Shown: positions 52,503-62,760, counted from the first letter of the stretch. The stretch: 64,000 nucleotides of DNA from Deinococcus fonticola (GCF_004634215.1 NZ_SMMH01000001.1:124001-188000); one strand, 5' to 3'. Notes: generated from the sequence alone by a model not told the origin. Program-made: numbers and translations.

Positions 52503-52594
52503 CGAATAATTGTTGGATCATTCTTGGTATCGTCAGTCACGATGGTGCCTGATAAAGGCCATCGTCGGTGTGGACATTGACAGCCATCAGGACG

Positions 52595-52623
52595 AAAAAG
52601 GGGAGAGGACGCTTCCCCTCCCC
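52595..52623 (-). terminator. Terminator of ileS
   Basis: GGGGAG (52600-52605) pairs with CTCCCC (52618-52623); on the minus strand TTTTT follows. A further hairpin, GATGG/CCATC, lies at about 52540-52565 between this and the bshA upstream element. Confidence 0.8.
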
Positions 52624-52637
52624 GCTCAGCTTGAGTT

Positions 52638-55600
52638 TCAGATGCCGGTGGTGCTGCCGTCGCGTTCCAGTTTCGCCAGGTAAGCCGCGCCGCCCTCGAC
52701 TTCAGCGGCGAAACCGCCTGCCTGACCGAATTCCATGACTTCCGCCAGCGTTTCGGACATGATGTACTCCTGCCACGCCTCGGCGGCGGCGCGGGCGTCC
52801 CCGCTCAGGTCGAGGTGCAGGGTGATGCGGTCGGAGACCTCGAACCCGGCTTTCTTGCGTCCGTCCTGAATGCCGCGCACCAAGTCACGGGCCAGGCCCT
52901 CCAGTTCCAGTTCACGGGTAAGCGCCGTGTCGAAGGCCACCAGATACCCGGCTTCCTCCAGCGCGGCATACCCTTCAGGGGATTTGGCGTCCACGAGCAC
53001 TTCATCCGGCCCGAGTTCGAAGCGTTCACCGGCTTCGGTAACCACTTCAAAGAATTTCCCGTCACGCACGAAGCGGGCCACCTCGGAAGCGTCGGCGGCC
53101 TGCAGCGCGGCACGCACCTTCGGGACTTCCTTGCCGAACTTCTTGCCCAGCACAGGCAGGTTCGGGCGCAGCTGGTAAGTCACCAGTTCCGCGTACTGAT
53201 CGAGCAATTCGACTTCCTTGACGTTCAATTCTTCCTTGATCTGCTCGGCGAAGCGGCCCAGGCTGGCAGTCTGCCCGGCGGTACGTGCCCTGAGCAGCAC
53301 TTTCGGCAGGGGCTGACGCTGACGCAGGCCCGTCTGTCCGCGAACCGCGCGGCCCAGCGAAACGACGCGTAGCACCGCACTCATCTCATCCACCAGCGTC
53401 GGGGCAGCCAGAGCACTGTCCAGGGCCGGCCACTGGCTGAGGTGAACGCTCTGCGGCGCACCTGCGTCCACGCTGCGAACGAGGTTCTGGTACAGCTCCT
53501 CGGCCAGGAACGGCGTGAACGGCGCAGTCAGTTGCGTAACCGTCACCAGCGCGGAGTGCAGGGTGGCGTAGGCACTCAAATCCACGTTGCCGTCGCCCGT
53601 CCAGAAGCGGCGGCGGTTGCGGCGCACGTACCAGTTGCTCAGGTCTTCCACCACGAACTCCTGCAAGGCCCGGCTGGCTCCGGTCGGGTCGTAGTTGTTC
53701 AGGGTGTCCGTGACCGCCACGATCAGCGTCTGCGTCTGCGCGGCCAGCCAGCGGTCCACCTCGGGGCGCTCGCTGACGGGGGGCGCCGCGCTCAGGTCAG
53801 GTTTATCCAGGTTCGCATACAGCACGAAGAAGCTGTAGGTGTTCCACAGGGTCAGGAAGTAAGAGCGGAAGGCTTCCCCGATTACGTTCACGCCGACGCG
53901 GCGGGACAGCTCGGGCGGCGCGGACACGTAGGTGTACCAGCGGGCCGCGTCCGCGCCGTACGCGTCGAATACCTCCCAGGGATTCAGGATGTTGCCCTTG
54001 CTCTTGCTCATCTTCAGGCCCTTCTCGTCCAGGAAGTGCCCCGCGCAGATCACCGACTTGTAGGCCACCGAGTCGAACACCATCGTGCCGATCTGGTGCA
54101 GGCTGTTGAACCACCCGCGCGTCTGGTCAATCGCCTCGCTGATGTAATCCGCCGGGAACCCCCCGTTCTCGAACATTTCCCTGTTCTCGAAGGGATAGTG
54201 GTGCTGTGCGAAGGGCATCGAGCCGCTGTCGTACCACACGTCCATCACGTACGGCACGCGCCTGAAGGTCTTGCCGCCCTGCTCGAAAGTCACGTCGTCT
54301 ACGAACGGCCGGTGCGGGTCGAAGGCCTCGGAGCGCACGTCCTCGCGCCCGCTCAGTTCCGCCAGTTCCTCGTAACTGCCGATGACCCGGTACTCGCCGT
54401 CCTCGGCCTCCCACACGGGCAGCGGCGTGCCCCAGTAACGGTTACGGCTGATGTTCCAGTCGATCAGGTTCTCCAGCCACCCGCCGTACCGTCCATTCTT
54501 GATGTGCTCCGGGTGCCAGTCGATGGTCTGGTTCAGTTCGATCAGACGTTCTTTCTTGCTGGTGTTGTTGATGTACCAGCTTTCCGTCGCGTAGTACATC
54601 AGCGGCGTGCCGCAGCGCCAGCAGTGCGGGTAACTGTGGACGAAATTCTTTTCCTTCCACATGAAGCCCCGCCCACGCAGGTCACGGATGATGTCGGTGT
54701 TCGCGTCCCGGAAGAACACGCCCTTCCAAGGGCCGAAACGGTGCTTCCCTTCACTGTCCACGCCCACCAGCACCGGCCAGCCGTACTTGCGGCCCAGGCG
54801 CATGTCGTCCTCACCGAAACTGGGCGCGGTATGAACGATGCCCGTCCCGTCCGAATCGCTCACGTAGGTGTCTAAACCAGCGGCGTAAACGGGTTTCCCT
54901 TCCCCCTCGGCTTCATACGCCTCGGTGAACAGGGGAGAGTAGGTCAGCCCCTCCAGTTCGGTTCCCTTGAAGGTGTCGACCACTTCGGCTTCCTCGCCCA
55001 GCACCTCGTTTTTCAGCGTGGATGCGAGGATCAGCGTCCTGCCGTCCTTGTCCTTCGCGGCCACGTACTCGAACTCCGGGTGAATCGCCACGCCCACGTT
55101 GTAAGGCAGCGTCCACGGCGTCGTCGTCCACACCAGAAACGCCGTGTCCTGCGGCAATCCCAGTTTCTCGGGTTCCTTCAGGTCGAACGTCACATAGATG
55201 CTGGGATCCTGGATGTCCTTGTACCCGTCCGAAACCTCGGCGTTACTGAGGGTCGTGCCGTCCTTCGGGCAGTACGGGGCCACGCGGAACCCCTTGTACA
55301 GCAGGCCCTTCCTGTCCAGTTCCTTGACGCTCCACCAGATGCTCTCGATGTAGTCGCGGTGCAGTGTCATGTAAGGCTCATCCAGGTTGACCCAGAAGGC
55401 CATGCGCTGGGTGAACTTGCGCCATTCCGCCTCGTACTCGAACACCGTTTCGCGGCACTGCGCGTTGAATTTCTCGATGCCGTAAGCCTCCACGTCGCGC
55501 TTGCTGGCCAGGCCCAGCAGTTTCTCCACCTGAAGCTCGACCGGCAGGCCGTGCGTGTCCCAGCCGGCCTTGCGCGGCACGTGATACCCCTGCATGGTCT

Positions 55601-55832
55601 TGAAGCGCGGGAACAGGTCTTTCAGGCTGCGGCTTTCCACGTGGTGAATGCCCGGCAAACCGTTGGCGGTCGGTGGCCCCTCGTAGAAGGTGTAGAGCGG
55701 CCCGCCCTGGGTCTGCTCCAGACTCCGCTCGAAGATCTTGTGGTCAGCCCACCACTTCAGGGTGGCCTGCTCCATCTCCGGAAAACTGGGATTCTGCTGC
55801 ACGGGCTTAAAAAGCGTGGTGGTTGAAGTCAT
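52638..55832 (-). CDS. ileS: Isoleucyl-tRNA synthetase
   Basis: Class I synthetase of 1064 residues. The HIGH-type region is NGLPGIHHVESRSLKD and KMSKS is LKMSKSKGN. The editing (CP1) domain includes TTTPWTLPYNVGVAIHPE. The C-terminal anticodon-binding region is long (DUF5915-type, EVLVDAKSPEGYAALEEAGY), as in eukaryote-like IleRS forms, which in other bacteria can be mupirocin-resistant; that is inference. GGAGGAGAT precedes the ATG. The T-box with an AUC specifier is 530 bases upstream and reads through the cupin gene into ileS. Confidence 0.95.
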   Translation of the reverse strand: MTSTTTLFKPVQQNPSFPEMEQATLKWWADHKIFERSLEQTQGGPLYTFYEGPPTANGLPGIHHVESRSLKDLFPRFKTMQGYHVPRKAGWDTHGLPVELQVEKLLGLASKRDVEAYGIEKFNAQCRETVFEYEAEWRKFTQRMAFWVNLDEPYMTLHRDYIESIWWSVKELDRKGLLYKGFRVAPYCPKDGTTLSNAEVSDGYKDIQDPSIYVTFDLKEPEKLGLPQDTAFLVWTTTPWTLPYNVGVAIHPEFEYVAAKDKDGRTLILASTLKNEVLGEEAEVVDTFKGTELEGLTYSPLFTEAYEAEGEGKPVYAAGLDTYVSDSDGTGIVHTAPSFGEDDMRLGRKYGWPVLVGVDSEGKHRFGPWKGVFFRDANTDIIRDLRGRGFMWKEKNFVHSYPHCWRCGTPLMYYATESWYINNTSKKERLIELNQTIDWHPEHIKNGRYGGWLENLIDWNISRNRYWGTPLPVWEAEDGEYRVIGSYEELAELSGREDVRSEAFDPHRPFVDDVTFEQGGKTFRRVPYVMDVWYDSGSMPFAQHHYPFENREMFENGGFPADYISEAIDQTRGWFNSLHQIGTMVFDSVAYKSVICAGHFLDEKGLKMSKSKGNILNPWEVFDAYGADAARWYTYVSAPPELSRRVGVNVIGEAFRSYFLTLWNTYSFFVLYANLDKPDLSAAPPVSERPEVDRWLAAQTQTLIVAVTDTLNNYDPTGASRALQEFVVEDLSNWYVRRNRRRFWTGDGNVDLSAYATLHSALVTVTQLTAPFTPFLAEELYQNLVRSVDAGAPQSVHLSQWPALDSALAAPTLVDEMSAVLRVVSLGRAVRGQTGLRQRQPLPKVLLRARTAGQTASLGRFAEQIKEELNVKEVELLDQYAELVTYQLRPNLPVLGKKFGKEVPKVRAALQAADASEVARFVRDGKFFEVVTEAGERFELGPDEVLVDAKSPEGYAALEEAGYLVAFDTALTRELELEGLARDLVRGIQDGRKKAGFEVSDRITLHLDLSGDARAAAEAWQEYIMSETLAEVMEFGQAGGFAAEVEGGAAYLAKLERDGSTTGI

Positions 55833-55927
55833 ATCTCCTCCGTCTAGGGGGTTGAGGGTTCAAGAAAAAAGGGGCGGTCACGCCAAGGGGAGGTCATCCG
55901 GGAACCTGCGCTGTTCAGTCGGCGTAT

Positions 55928-56257
55928 CTAATCGACGATGAACAACTTCGCTCCTGTCGCGGTTCTTGATCGGTGCGGTTCAGCGCCGTCGGCGACCTGG
56001 TAACTGCTTCCAGGCGTCAGGGTAAATTCCCGTCCGTCCTGCAATTCCGTGACCAGTTCGCCTTCCAGCACCAGGAGGATGTGGCCTTTGCTGCACCAGT
56101 GATCGGCGAGGTAGCCGGGCGTGTACTCCACCATCCGGACGCGAATTTCGCCGAAGTGTCGGGTGCGCCAGAAAGCCCGGCCCGTCTCGCCGGGGTGTTC
56201 GGTCACTGGAATGCGATCCCAGTGGGTTGTGCCGAAGGGAATATCCGTCATTTTCAT
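55928..56257 (-). CDS. Small cupin protein (DHCW-like)
   Basis: 109-residue single-domain cupin: IRVMVEYTPGYLADHWCSKGHILLVLEGELVTELQDG is split over the two cupin motifs (written here in pieces: DHWCSKGHILLVLEGEL, then GREFTLTPGSSYQVADGAEPHRS). The His/Cys/Glu set suggests a metal site. It resembles the DHCW-motif cupin family, function unknown. GGAG lies eight bases before the ATG. It stands between the ileS T-box and ileS on the same strand, so it is the first gene of that T-box-controlled unit, which is unexpected for a cupin. Confidence 0.8.
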   Translation of the reverse strand: MKMTDIPFGTTHWDRIPVTEHPGETGRAFWRTRHFGEIRVRMVEYTPGYLADHWCSKGHILLVLEGELVTELQDGREFTLTPGSSYQVADGAEPHRSRTATGAKLFIVD

Positions 56258-56361
56258 AGGTGGAACTCCGGTGAGCAGGTGGTCGGCGCAGGCCAGGGCC
56301 GTGTCATTCGCATGGTGGCAAGGCGGACTGGCGGCCAGAACGGGAGTCGAACGAAAAAGGA

Positions 56362-56640
56362 ATAAAAAAAAGCCGCGCCTCAGCCTGTTTGCTGGGACGC
56401 GGCATGTCTGCTTTGCGTGGTACCACCCAACTTCACCCTTGCGGGTCTCGTTGCGGCCCTCTGTCGCGGGGTGTACGGACGGGTCTACTCAGGGGCCTTT
56501 TCTTCCGTCGGCGCGGGAGGTGATGTTCAGCTCTGGCCGTATGCGTCAGGCTCTCACCGTCCCTGACTCGCTGCTGCACCGGTTCCAGGCTTACTGTCCT
56601 CGCGTTCGCCTTGAAACTGTTCACCCCGAATTTCAGGGCT
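56362..56640 (-). ncRNA. T-box leader, isoleucine type
   Basis: Read on the minus strand. A stem I region contains GAAC-AUC-ACC, with AUC (Ile) as specifier (plus 56522-56524). The T-box sequence GGGTGGTACCACGC (56415-56428) is clear. The terminator is GCCGCG...CGCGGC (56372-56377 with 56398-56403, inner CAGC/GCTG) followed by eight T. Uncharged tRNA-Ile should pair with the specifier and the T-box bulge and favour antitermination. It controls the cupin-ileS unit. Confidence 0.9.
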
Positions 56641-56646
56641 TCTTCC

Positions 56647-56675
56647 ATCGTAGGGTTTCGGGCCGTGCGGGTCAA
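56647..56675 (-). promoter_or_regulatory. Promoter of the T-box-cupin-ileS unit
   Basis: On the minus strand TTGACC (56670-56675) and TACGAT (56647-56652) are exactly 17 bases apart, placing the start near 56640, immediately before the T-box stem I. The remaining ~275 bases to the transaldolase start hold its candidate promoter (TTGGCG 56844, TATGCT 56869) and nothing coding. Confidence 0.75.
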
Positions 56676-56950
56676 TGTTCGGCTGGCTGAGTTGTCCATG
56701 TCAACAGCCCGCAGACAGTTGAGGCGTGTTGATGGAAAGGCCGGGCAACGGCACCGGGTGCGAGACAGTTCAAGCCTCCTGGGAAGCAACCTGTTTGGCT
56801 CTTTGATCTGACGGTGCAGCCCGGTTTTGACTGGGCAATTCGGTTGGCGTCCTCGTGACATGAAGGGGTATGCTGGAGGGACTCAGGACAGCCGACGGGT
56901 GGGTGAGCGCGTAACCGGCTTTCCGCCTGTTGCTGAAAAGGACGTGTGAC

Positions 56951-57687
56951 ATGGAATTTTTTATCGATACGGCGATCGTCGACGAAATCCGCGAAATCAA
57001 CGAGTGGGGCGTGCTGTCGGGCGTGACCACCAACCCCAGCCTGATCGTGGCTTCCGGGCGCGACTTCCGTGAGGTGGTGCTGGAAATCGCCGAGATGGTG
57101 GGCGGGGCGATCAGTGCCGAAGTCACCTCGCTGGACGCGGCGGGCATGATCAAAGAAGGTAAAGAGGTCGCCGCCTGGCACAAGGACGTGGTGGTGAAAC
57201 TGCCCCTGACACCCGCCGGCTTGCAGGCGTGCAAGGCCCTGACACGCGAAGGCATCAAAACGAATGTCACCCTGTGCTTCAGCGTGCCTCAGGCCCTGCT
57301 GGCAGCGCGTGCGGGCGCGACGTACATCAGCCCCTTCGCCGGGCGCGTGGACGATATCGGCTGGGACGGCATCGAACTGATCCGCCAGATCAAGGAAGCC
57401 TACGTGCTGGGCGACATTCAGACCAAGGTGCTGGCCGCGTCCATCCGCCACCCCATGCACGTGCAGCAGGCCGCGCTGGCAGGGGCCGACGTGGCGACCA
57501 TCCCTTACAAGGTGTTCACGCAGATGATCAAGCACCCGCTGACCCAGGCCGGCCTGGACGGCTTCATGAAGGACTGGGCCAAACGTGCAGGTGCGAGCCC
57601 CGAAACGCCGGCCAGTGAAGCCGGCACCAACCCGCAGGCCGGCGGCGTCACCCCGCAGGGGCAACCCACGCAGGGAGGCTCGAAGCA

Positions 57688-57691
<4 letters not shown>
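56951..57691 (+). CDS. tal: Transaldolase (TalC/fructose-6-phosphate aldolase type)
   Basis: Pentose-phosphate enzyme moving a three-carbon unit between sugar phosphates. The short transaldolase form: [36 protein letters not shown] and the Schiff-base Lys in [16 protein letters not shown], then [14 protein letters not shown]. The barrel ends at about residue 215; a Pro/Gly/Thr-rich tail of about 30 residues ([16 protein letters not shown] onward) is extra. ATG 56951 has AAAGGACG six bases upstream. The stop overlaps the rho GTG (GTGA), so the pair is coupled. Confidence 0.92.
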
Positions 57692-58962
<1,271 letters not shown>

Positions 58963-58993
58963 CCGTGAGGGCAAGCCGCGGGAGGGGCCGGAG

Positions 58994-59386
58994 GTGACGC
59001 CTTTTCCCGCCTCTGCATTGCAGTTGCTAGTGGTGGACGATGACCGCCAGATCCTTGACCTGCTGGAATTGAGCCTCAGCCTTCAGGGCTTCAGTGTGAC
59101 CACCGCCATCAGCGGTAACGAGGCATTGAAACTGGCCCGCCAGCGTCAGCCTTTCGACGTGATCGTCATGGACGTGCTGATGGCGCCGCTCGACGGTTTC
59201 GAGACCGTCAAATGCCTGCACGACATCCTGGGGGAGGCCCTGCCGCCAGTGGTTTACCTCTCCGGCCTCAACCGCGAGGAGGACGTGCCGCACTTTCCCG
59301 GTCACCGCTGCGCCTTCCTGGTCAAGCCGTTTCGCCCGGCTCAACTGGTCGCCCTGATCCGCGAGCAGGCCGCGCCAGAATCCTGA
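58994..59386 (+). CDS. Single-domain response regulator
   Basis: 130-residue CheY-like receiver with no output domain. Acid pocket VVDDD, phosphoacceptor Asp in [13 protein letters not shown], Ser in YLSGLN at the Thr/Ser switch position and Lys in FLVKPFRP are all present, so it can be phosphorylated. No histidine kinase is adjacent; the orphan kinase at 7-9 kb is HisKA_3 type and not an obvious partner. GTG 58994 has GGGAGG upstream and follows rho by 31 bases, probably the same transcript. Its stop lies within a 15-base tandem duplication. Confidence 0.88.
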   Translation: MTPFPASALQLLVVDDDRQILDLLELSLSLQGFSVTTAISGNEALKLARQRQPFDVIVMDVLMAPLDGFETVKCLHDILGEALPPVVYLSGLNREEDVPHFPGHRCAFLVKPFRPAQLVALIREQAAPES

Positions 59387-59405
59387 AAAACAGAATCCTG
59401 AAAAA
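59376..59405 (+). repeat. 15-base tandem duplication over the response-regulator stop
   Basis: CAGAATCCTGAAAAA occurs twice without interruption (59376-59390, 59391-59405). The TGA of the first copy is the stop codon of the regulator gene; the second copy is untranslated. Confidence 0.9.
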
Positions 59406-59431
59406 GTTGACCCCTTTTCCGTCGAGAAACT

Positions 59432-59462
59432 GGCCCTTATCAGAGGGCCGCTTCTTTTTTAT
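59432..59462 (+). terminator. Terminator of the tal-rho-regulator unit
   Basis: GGCCCT-tatcag-AGGGCC hairpin followed by CTTCTTTTTTATT. The last T/A bases also form the -10 (TATTCT) of pdxS. Confidence 0.85.
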
Positions 59463-59471
59463 TCTGCTTGC

Positions 59472-60359
59472 ATGACTTCACAGACTGGTTCTCCCCGCGT
59501 CAAAGAAGGGTTCGCCGAAATGTTCAAGGGCGGCGTCATTATGGACGTCGTGACCGCCGACCAGGCCCGCATTGCCGAGGCTGCCGGCGCCACCGCCGTG
59601 ATGGCGCTGGAACGCGTGCCCGCCGATATCCGTCAGGACGGCGGCGTGGCCCGCATGAGCGACCCCAGCATGATCAAAGAGATCATCGCGGCCGTCAGTA
59701 TTCCCGTCATGGCCAAAGTCCGTATCGGTCACTTCGTGGAGGCCCAGATTCTCCAGGCCATCGGCGTGGATTTCATCGACGAGTCGGAGGTGCTGACGCC
59801 CGCCGACGAGCAGTTCCACATCCTCAAGGACGGCTTCACGGTGCCGTTCGTGTGCGGCGCGAAGAACCTGGGCGAAGCCCTGCGCCGCGTGGGCGAAGGG
59901 GCCAGCATGATCCGCACCAAGGGCGAAGCCGGTACCGGCAATGTCATCGAGGCCGTTCGCCACGCCCGCACCGTGCTGGGCGACATCCGCGCCATCCAGT
60001 CGCGCCCCGCCGAGGAACTCATGACGGTGGCCCGTGACCTGCAGGCCCCCTACGAACTCGTGAAGTACGTGCATGAGCACGGCAAACTGCCGGTCGTCAA
60101 CTTTGCTGCCGGGGGCATCGCCACGCCTGCCGACGCCGCGCTGATGATGCAACTGGGGCTGGACGGTGTATTCGTCGGCAGCGGCATCTTCAAGAGTGCC
60201 AACCCCGAACGCCGCGCCCAGGCCATTGTCAAGGCCGTCACGCACTACCAGAACCCCGACATTCTCGCCGAAGTCAGTGAAGACCTGGGCGCCCCCATGA
60301 CCGGCATCAACATCGACGAACTCATCCCCGAAGAACGCCTCGCCACGCGCGGGTGGTAA
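59472..60359 (+). CDS. pdxS: Pyridoxal 5'-phosphate synthase, PdxS subunit
   Basis: Makes PLP from ribose 5-phosphate, glyceraldehyde 3-phosphate and ammonia supplied by PdxT. The 295-residue barrel has [42 protein letters not shown], the catalytic Lys in MAKVRIGHF and the later Lys in [18 protein letters not shown] six bases before the ATG gives a leaderless mRNA starting within the preceding terminator's T-tract. pdxT follows after 112 bases containing a long inverted repeat. Confidence 0.96.
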   Translation: MTSQTGSPRVKEGFAEMFKGGVIMDVVTADQARIAEAAGATAVMALERVPADIRQDGGVARMSDPSMIKEIIAAVSIPVMAKVRIGHFVEAQILQAIGVDFIDESEVLTPADEQFHILKDGFTVPFVCGAKNLGEALRRVGEGASMIRTKGEAGTGNVIEAVRHARTVLGDIRAIQSRPAEELMTVARDLQAPYELVKYVHEHGKLPVVNFAAGGIATPADAALMMQLGLDGVFVGSGIFKSANPERRAQAIVKAVTHYQNPDILAEVSEDLGAPMTGINIDELIPEERLATRGW

Positions 60360-60373
60360 GAGGAACCCAGAAA

Positions 60374-60450
60374 GTGGGTGGCAGGTTGCCAAGAAGTGCT
60401 GGGGGCGGCTCAAAGCCCGGGTTTCCAGTCACCTTCAACCTGCCACCCGC
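60374..60450 (+). repeat. Long inverted repeat between pdxS and pdxT
   Basis: GGGTGGCAGGTTG (60376-60388) and CAACCTGCCACCC (60436-60448) pair perfectly over 13 bases; a G-U and a G-C pair extend it to 15 in RNA. The 47-base interior can form further stems (CTGG/CCAG, GGCT/AGCC). No U-tract follows, so it is a structured spacer, not a classic terminator. Confidence 0.8.
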
Positions 60451-60471
60451 ACCTTATTCTCAGGAGCAACA

Positions 60472-61080
60472 ATGACCAAAATAGGCGTTCTGGCCCTTCA
60501 GGGGGCGTTTCGGGAGCACGTGCAGATGCTCCGTTCTCTTGGCGCAGAGACCCGTGAGGTACGTCTGGCGGGTGAACTGGACGGCCTGGATGGGCTGATC
60601 CTGCCGGGTGGAGAGAGTACCACCATGTGCCGTCTGATGACGGATTTTGACCTGTGGGAACCCGTGCGGGCGTTTCACACGTCTGGTGGAGCGTTGTGGG
60701 GCACCTGTGCCGGAGCCATCCTGCTGGCGAACACGGTGGAGGGTGTGAGTCCTCACCTGGGCGCTCAACCCAGCCTGGCGGTGCTGGACGTGACCATTCA
60801 GCGCAATGCCTTCGGGCGACAGGTGGATTCGTTCGTGGCGGACATTTCGGTAAAGGGCCTGGAGGGATGCTTCCCGGCAGTGTTCATTCGTGCCCCGGTT
60901 TTCACGCGGGTTGGCCCGGATGTGGAAGTGCTGGCCGACTGGGAAGGGCAAACCGTGCTGGTGCGTCAGGGACGGGTACTGGCGTCCTCGTTTCACCCAG
61001 AACTGAGCGAGGATGCGCGACTGCATGCAGTCTTTTTCGAGCTTTGCTCAAAGAAACAAAAAACTCACATGCCGGTATAA
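60472..61080 (+). CDS. pdxT: Pyridoxal 5'-phosphate synthase, glutaminase subunit PdxT
   Basis: 202-residue glutamine amidotransferase that feeds ammonia to PdxS. IGVLALQGAFREHVQML at the N-terminus, LILPGGESTTM for substrate binding, nucleophile Cys in WGTCAGAILLA and the His-Glu pair in SFHPELSEDARLH are intact. AGGAG lies six bases before the ATG. The last ~9 residues (KKQKTHMPV) and the stop codon are encoded inside copy 3 of the 48-bp element, so the normal C-terminus seems to have been replaced or extended. Confidence 0.93.
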   Translation: MTKIGVLALQGAFREHVQMLRSLGAETREVRLAGELDGLDGLILPGGESTTMCRLMTDFDLWEPVRAFHTSGGALWGTCAGAILLANTVEGVSPHLGAQPSLAVLDVTIQRNAFGRQVDSFVADISVKGLEGCFPAVFIRAPVFTRVGPDVEVLADWEGQTVLVRQGRVLASSFHPELSEDARLHAVFFELCSKKQKTHMPV

Positions 61081-61099
61081 TCATGAATCTTTTCACTTA
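61052..61099. promoter_or_regulatory. 48-bp element, copy 3 (pdxT end / hydrolase upstream region)
   Basis: Plus strand begins AGAAACAAAAAACTCACA and ends CATGAATCTTTTCACTTA with CCGGTATAAT between. It is the most diverged copy, yet on the minus-strand RNA both possible hairpins keep pairing through G-U pairs. It ends 56 bases before the alpha/beta hydrolase start. Confidence 0.65.
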
Positions 61100-61155
61100 G
61101 TAACATTACTTTTTGCTCTACCAGACACCCTCCGACCTTAGGTTATCTTGCAGGG

Positions 61156-61890
61156 ATGGAAGTTCATTCCTTTCAGCAGGGCGGGATGAAGCTTCATTAC
61201 CGCAGCACCGGCAGGGGAGACCCCATCGTCCTGATTCATGGCCTGAGTGGCTCGGCGGGCTGGTGGCGCTACAACGTGCCGGTGCTGGCGCTGAAGCGCC
61301 GGGTGTACCTGCTCGACCTGGTGGGGTACGGCCACGGGCGGCGGCAAAAGGCGCTGGGGGTCGAAGGAGATGTGCAATTGCTCTCAGCCTGGATGGAGGC
61401 GCTGAACCTGCAAGGCGCCGCCTTGATCGGGCACAGCATGGGCGGTCACCTTGCGCTCAGACTGGCCGAGCAGCAGCCCGAGCGGGTGTCTCACCTGGTG
61501 CTGGCGTGTGCGAGCGGCCTGCTCAAAGGCCCGCCCTGGCGTATGGCGCTACGCTTGCCCCAGGCGGGCTTGACGGGCCGGCCCTCGTTCCTGCCGCGCA
61601 TCCTGTTCGATTCGGGCCGGGCGGGGTTGCCGAACCTGTGGCGCAGTGGCGTGGGCGTGCTGGCAGACGACGTGCGCCCTCGCCTGGCGCAGGTGAAGGC
61701 GCGAACGCTGGTGATCTGGGGAGAGCGGGACGTCGTGATTCCCAGCCGCCTGGGCCGCGCCCTGGCAGACGGCATTCCGGGAGCGCGGTACCTGGAGATT
61801 CCCCGCGCGGGGCATGTGGTAATGGTGGACGCGCCAAGGCAGTTCAACCGCGCGGTGCTGACATTCCTGCATGAAGGTCAAGAGTCTTGA
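61156..61890 (+). CDS. Alpha/beta hydrolase, first of a tandem pair
   Basis: 244-residue serine hydrolase. Oxyanion strand IVLIHGLSGSAGWW, nucleophile elbow LIGHSMGGHLAL, Asp in VIWGERDVVIP and His in RAGHVVMVDAP form the triad. The short lid and overall pattern fit small esterases/C-C hydrolases; substrate unknown. TATCTT six bases before the ATG indicates a leaderless start. It is coupled (TTGA overlap) to the second hydrolase and has the 48-bp element upstream. Confidence 0.87.
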   Translation: MEVHSFQQGGMKLHYRSTGRGDPIVLIHGLSGSAGWWRYNVPVLALKRRVYLLDLVGYGHGRRQKALGVEGDVQLLSAWMEALNLQGAALIGHSMGGHLALRLAEQQPERVSHLVLACASGLLKGPPWRMALRLPQAGLTGRPSFLPRILFDSGRAGLPNLWRSGVGVLADDVRPRLAQVKARTLVIWGERDVVIPSRLGRALADGIPGARYLEIPRAGHVVMVDAPRQFNRAVLTFLHEGQES

Positions 61891-62690
61891 CCTGGCTTTC
61901 AGAGGAGAGGCCCTTGGGGAACGGGTCTTCCTGTTTCGGGCAGTCTCATTTCACCGAGGTCAATGGCCTGCGCACCCACGCACTGGTGGGCGGCGCGGGC
62001 GACCCGCTGGTGATCGTGCCGGGCCTGGGGTGCGCGTCGTGGATGTACACGCGCCTGGCGGGCCAACTGGCGCAGGAACGCACGGTCTACGTTTACGACC
62101 CGCCCGGCCACGGCTGGAGTGCGGGAACGTGGGCCTACCCCACACGGATCGAGCACCTAACCGCTCACCTGGCCGCCTGGTTGCGGCAGATGGGCCTGAG
62201 CGGCGCGGCGCTTTTGGGGCACTCGCTGGGAGGGGAAGTGATCCTCGACCTGGCAGTGCGTTGCCCCGGTGTGGCCGGAGCGCTGGTGGCCTGCGCCCCG
62301 ACGGGCATCCCCGAGAACCCCAGCGTACCCATTCAACTGCTGCGCCTGCTGTCCGATCTGCCCCGCGAACGGCTGGAGCTGCTGCGGCTGGGATTTCATG
62401 CCTACTCGGTGCCCGGGGTGCGCCGCCTTTTTCTGCTGGCCTACGATCAGCGCCGTCACCTGACCGGGCCCCTGCTGGGGAACGTCACGCTACCCACCCT
62501 GCTGGTCAGTGCTGGCCGCGATCCGGTGGTTCACGCCTGGACGATTCGTGAAATTCAGCGGCACGTCCCGCAGGCCGAGGTGCAGATCATCCCTGGCGCG
62601 CCGCACGCCCTCACGGATGCCTGTCCGCATGAAGTGGCCCGGGTCACACTCGACTTCCTGAAGCGTCTTGAGTCCTTACGCAATAATTGA
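61887..62690 (+). CDS. Alpha/beta hydrolase, second of a tandem pair
   Basis: 267-residue serine hydrolase of the same fold but only distantly similar to its partner. VIVPGLGCASWMYTRLA carries the oxyanion region (PGLG where HGLS is usual), LLGHSLGGEVILDL the Ser, SAGRDPVVHAWT the Asp, and IPGAPHALTDACP the His. A TTG start at 61887 overlaps the previous stop and has GAAGG nine bases upstream; no ATG lies near enough to keep the first strand. Substrate unknown. Confidence 0.82.
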   Translation: MTWLSEERPLGNGSSCFGQSHFTEVNGLRTHALVGGAGDPLVIVPGLGCASWMYTRLAGQLAQERTVYVYDPPGHGWSAGTWAYPTRIEHLTAHLAAWLRQMGLSGAALLGHSLGGEVILDLAVRCPGVAGALVACAPTGIPENPSVPIQLLRLLSDLPRERLELLRLGFHAYSVPGVRRLFLLAYDQRRHLTGPLLGNVTLPTLLVSAGRDPVVHAWTIREIQRHVPQAEVQIIPGAPHALTDACPHEVARVTLDFLKRLESLRNN

Positions 62691-62760
62691 TCATATTTTC
62701 TGCAGATCCAGCCATATAATCTACGCCAATAACTTCTGTCTAGTCCAGAACGCAACTTAA

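Noticed and set aside
56258..56317. Short 19-codon frame (MRMTRPWPAP...) overlapping the cupin start
   Set aside because: It has no ribosome site and no Ile codons, and the T-box already explains regulation; not supported as a leader peptide.
56338..56362. tRNA-like 3' end (GTTCGACTCCCG) on the minus strand
   Set aside because: The flanking bases do not form a T-arm stem, and no anticodon or D arm precedes it; the upstream sequence is the T-box terminator.
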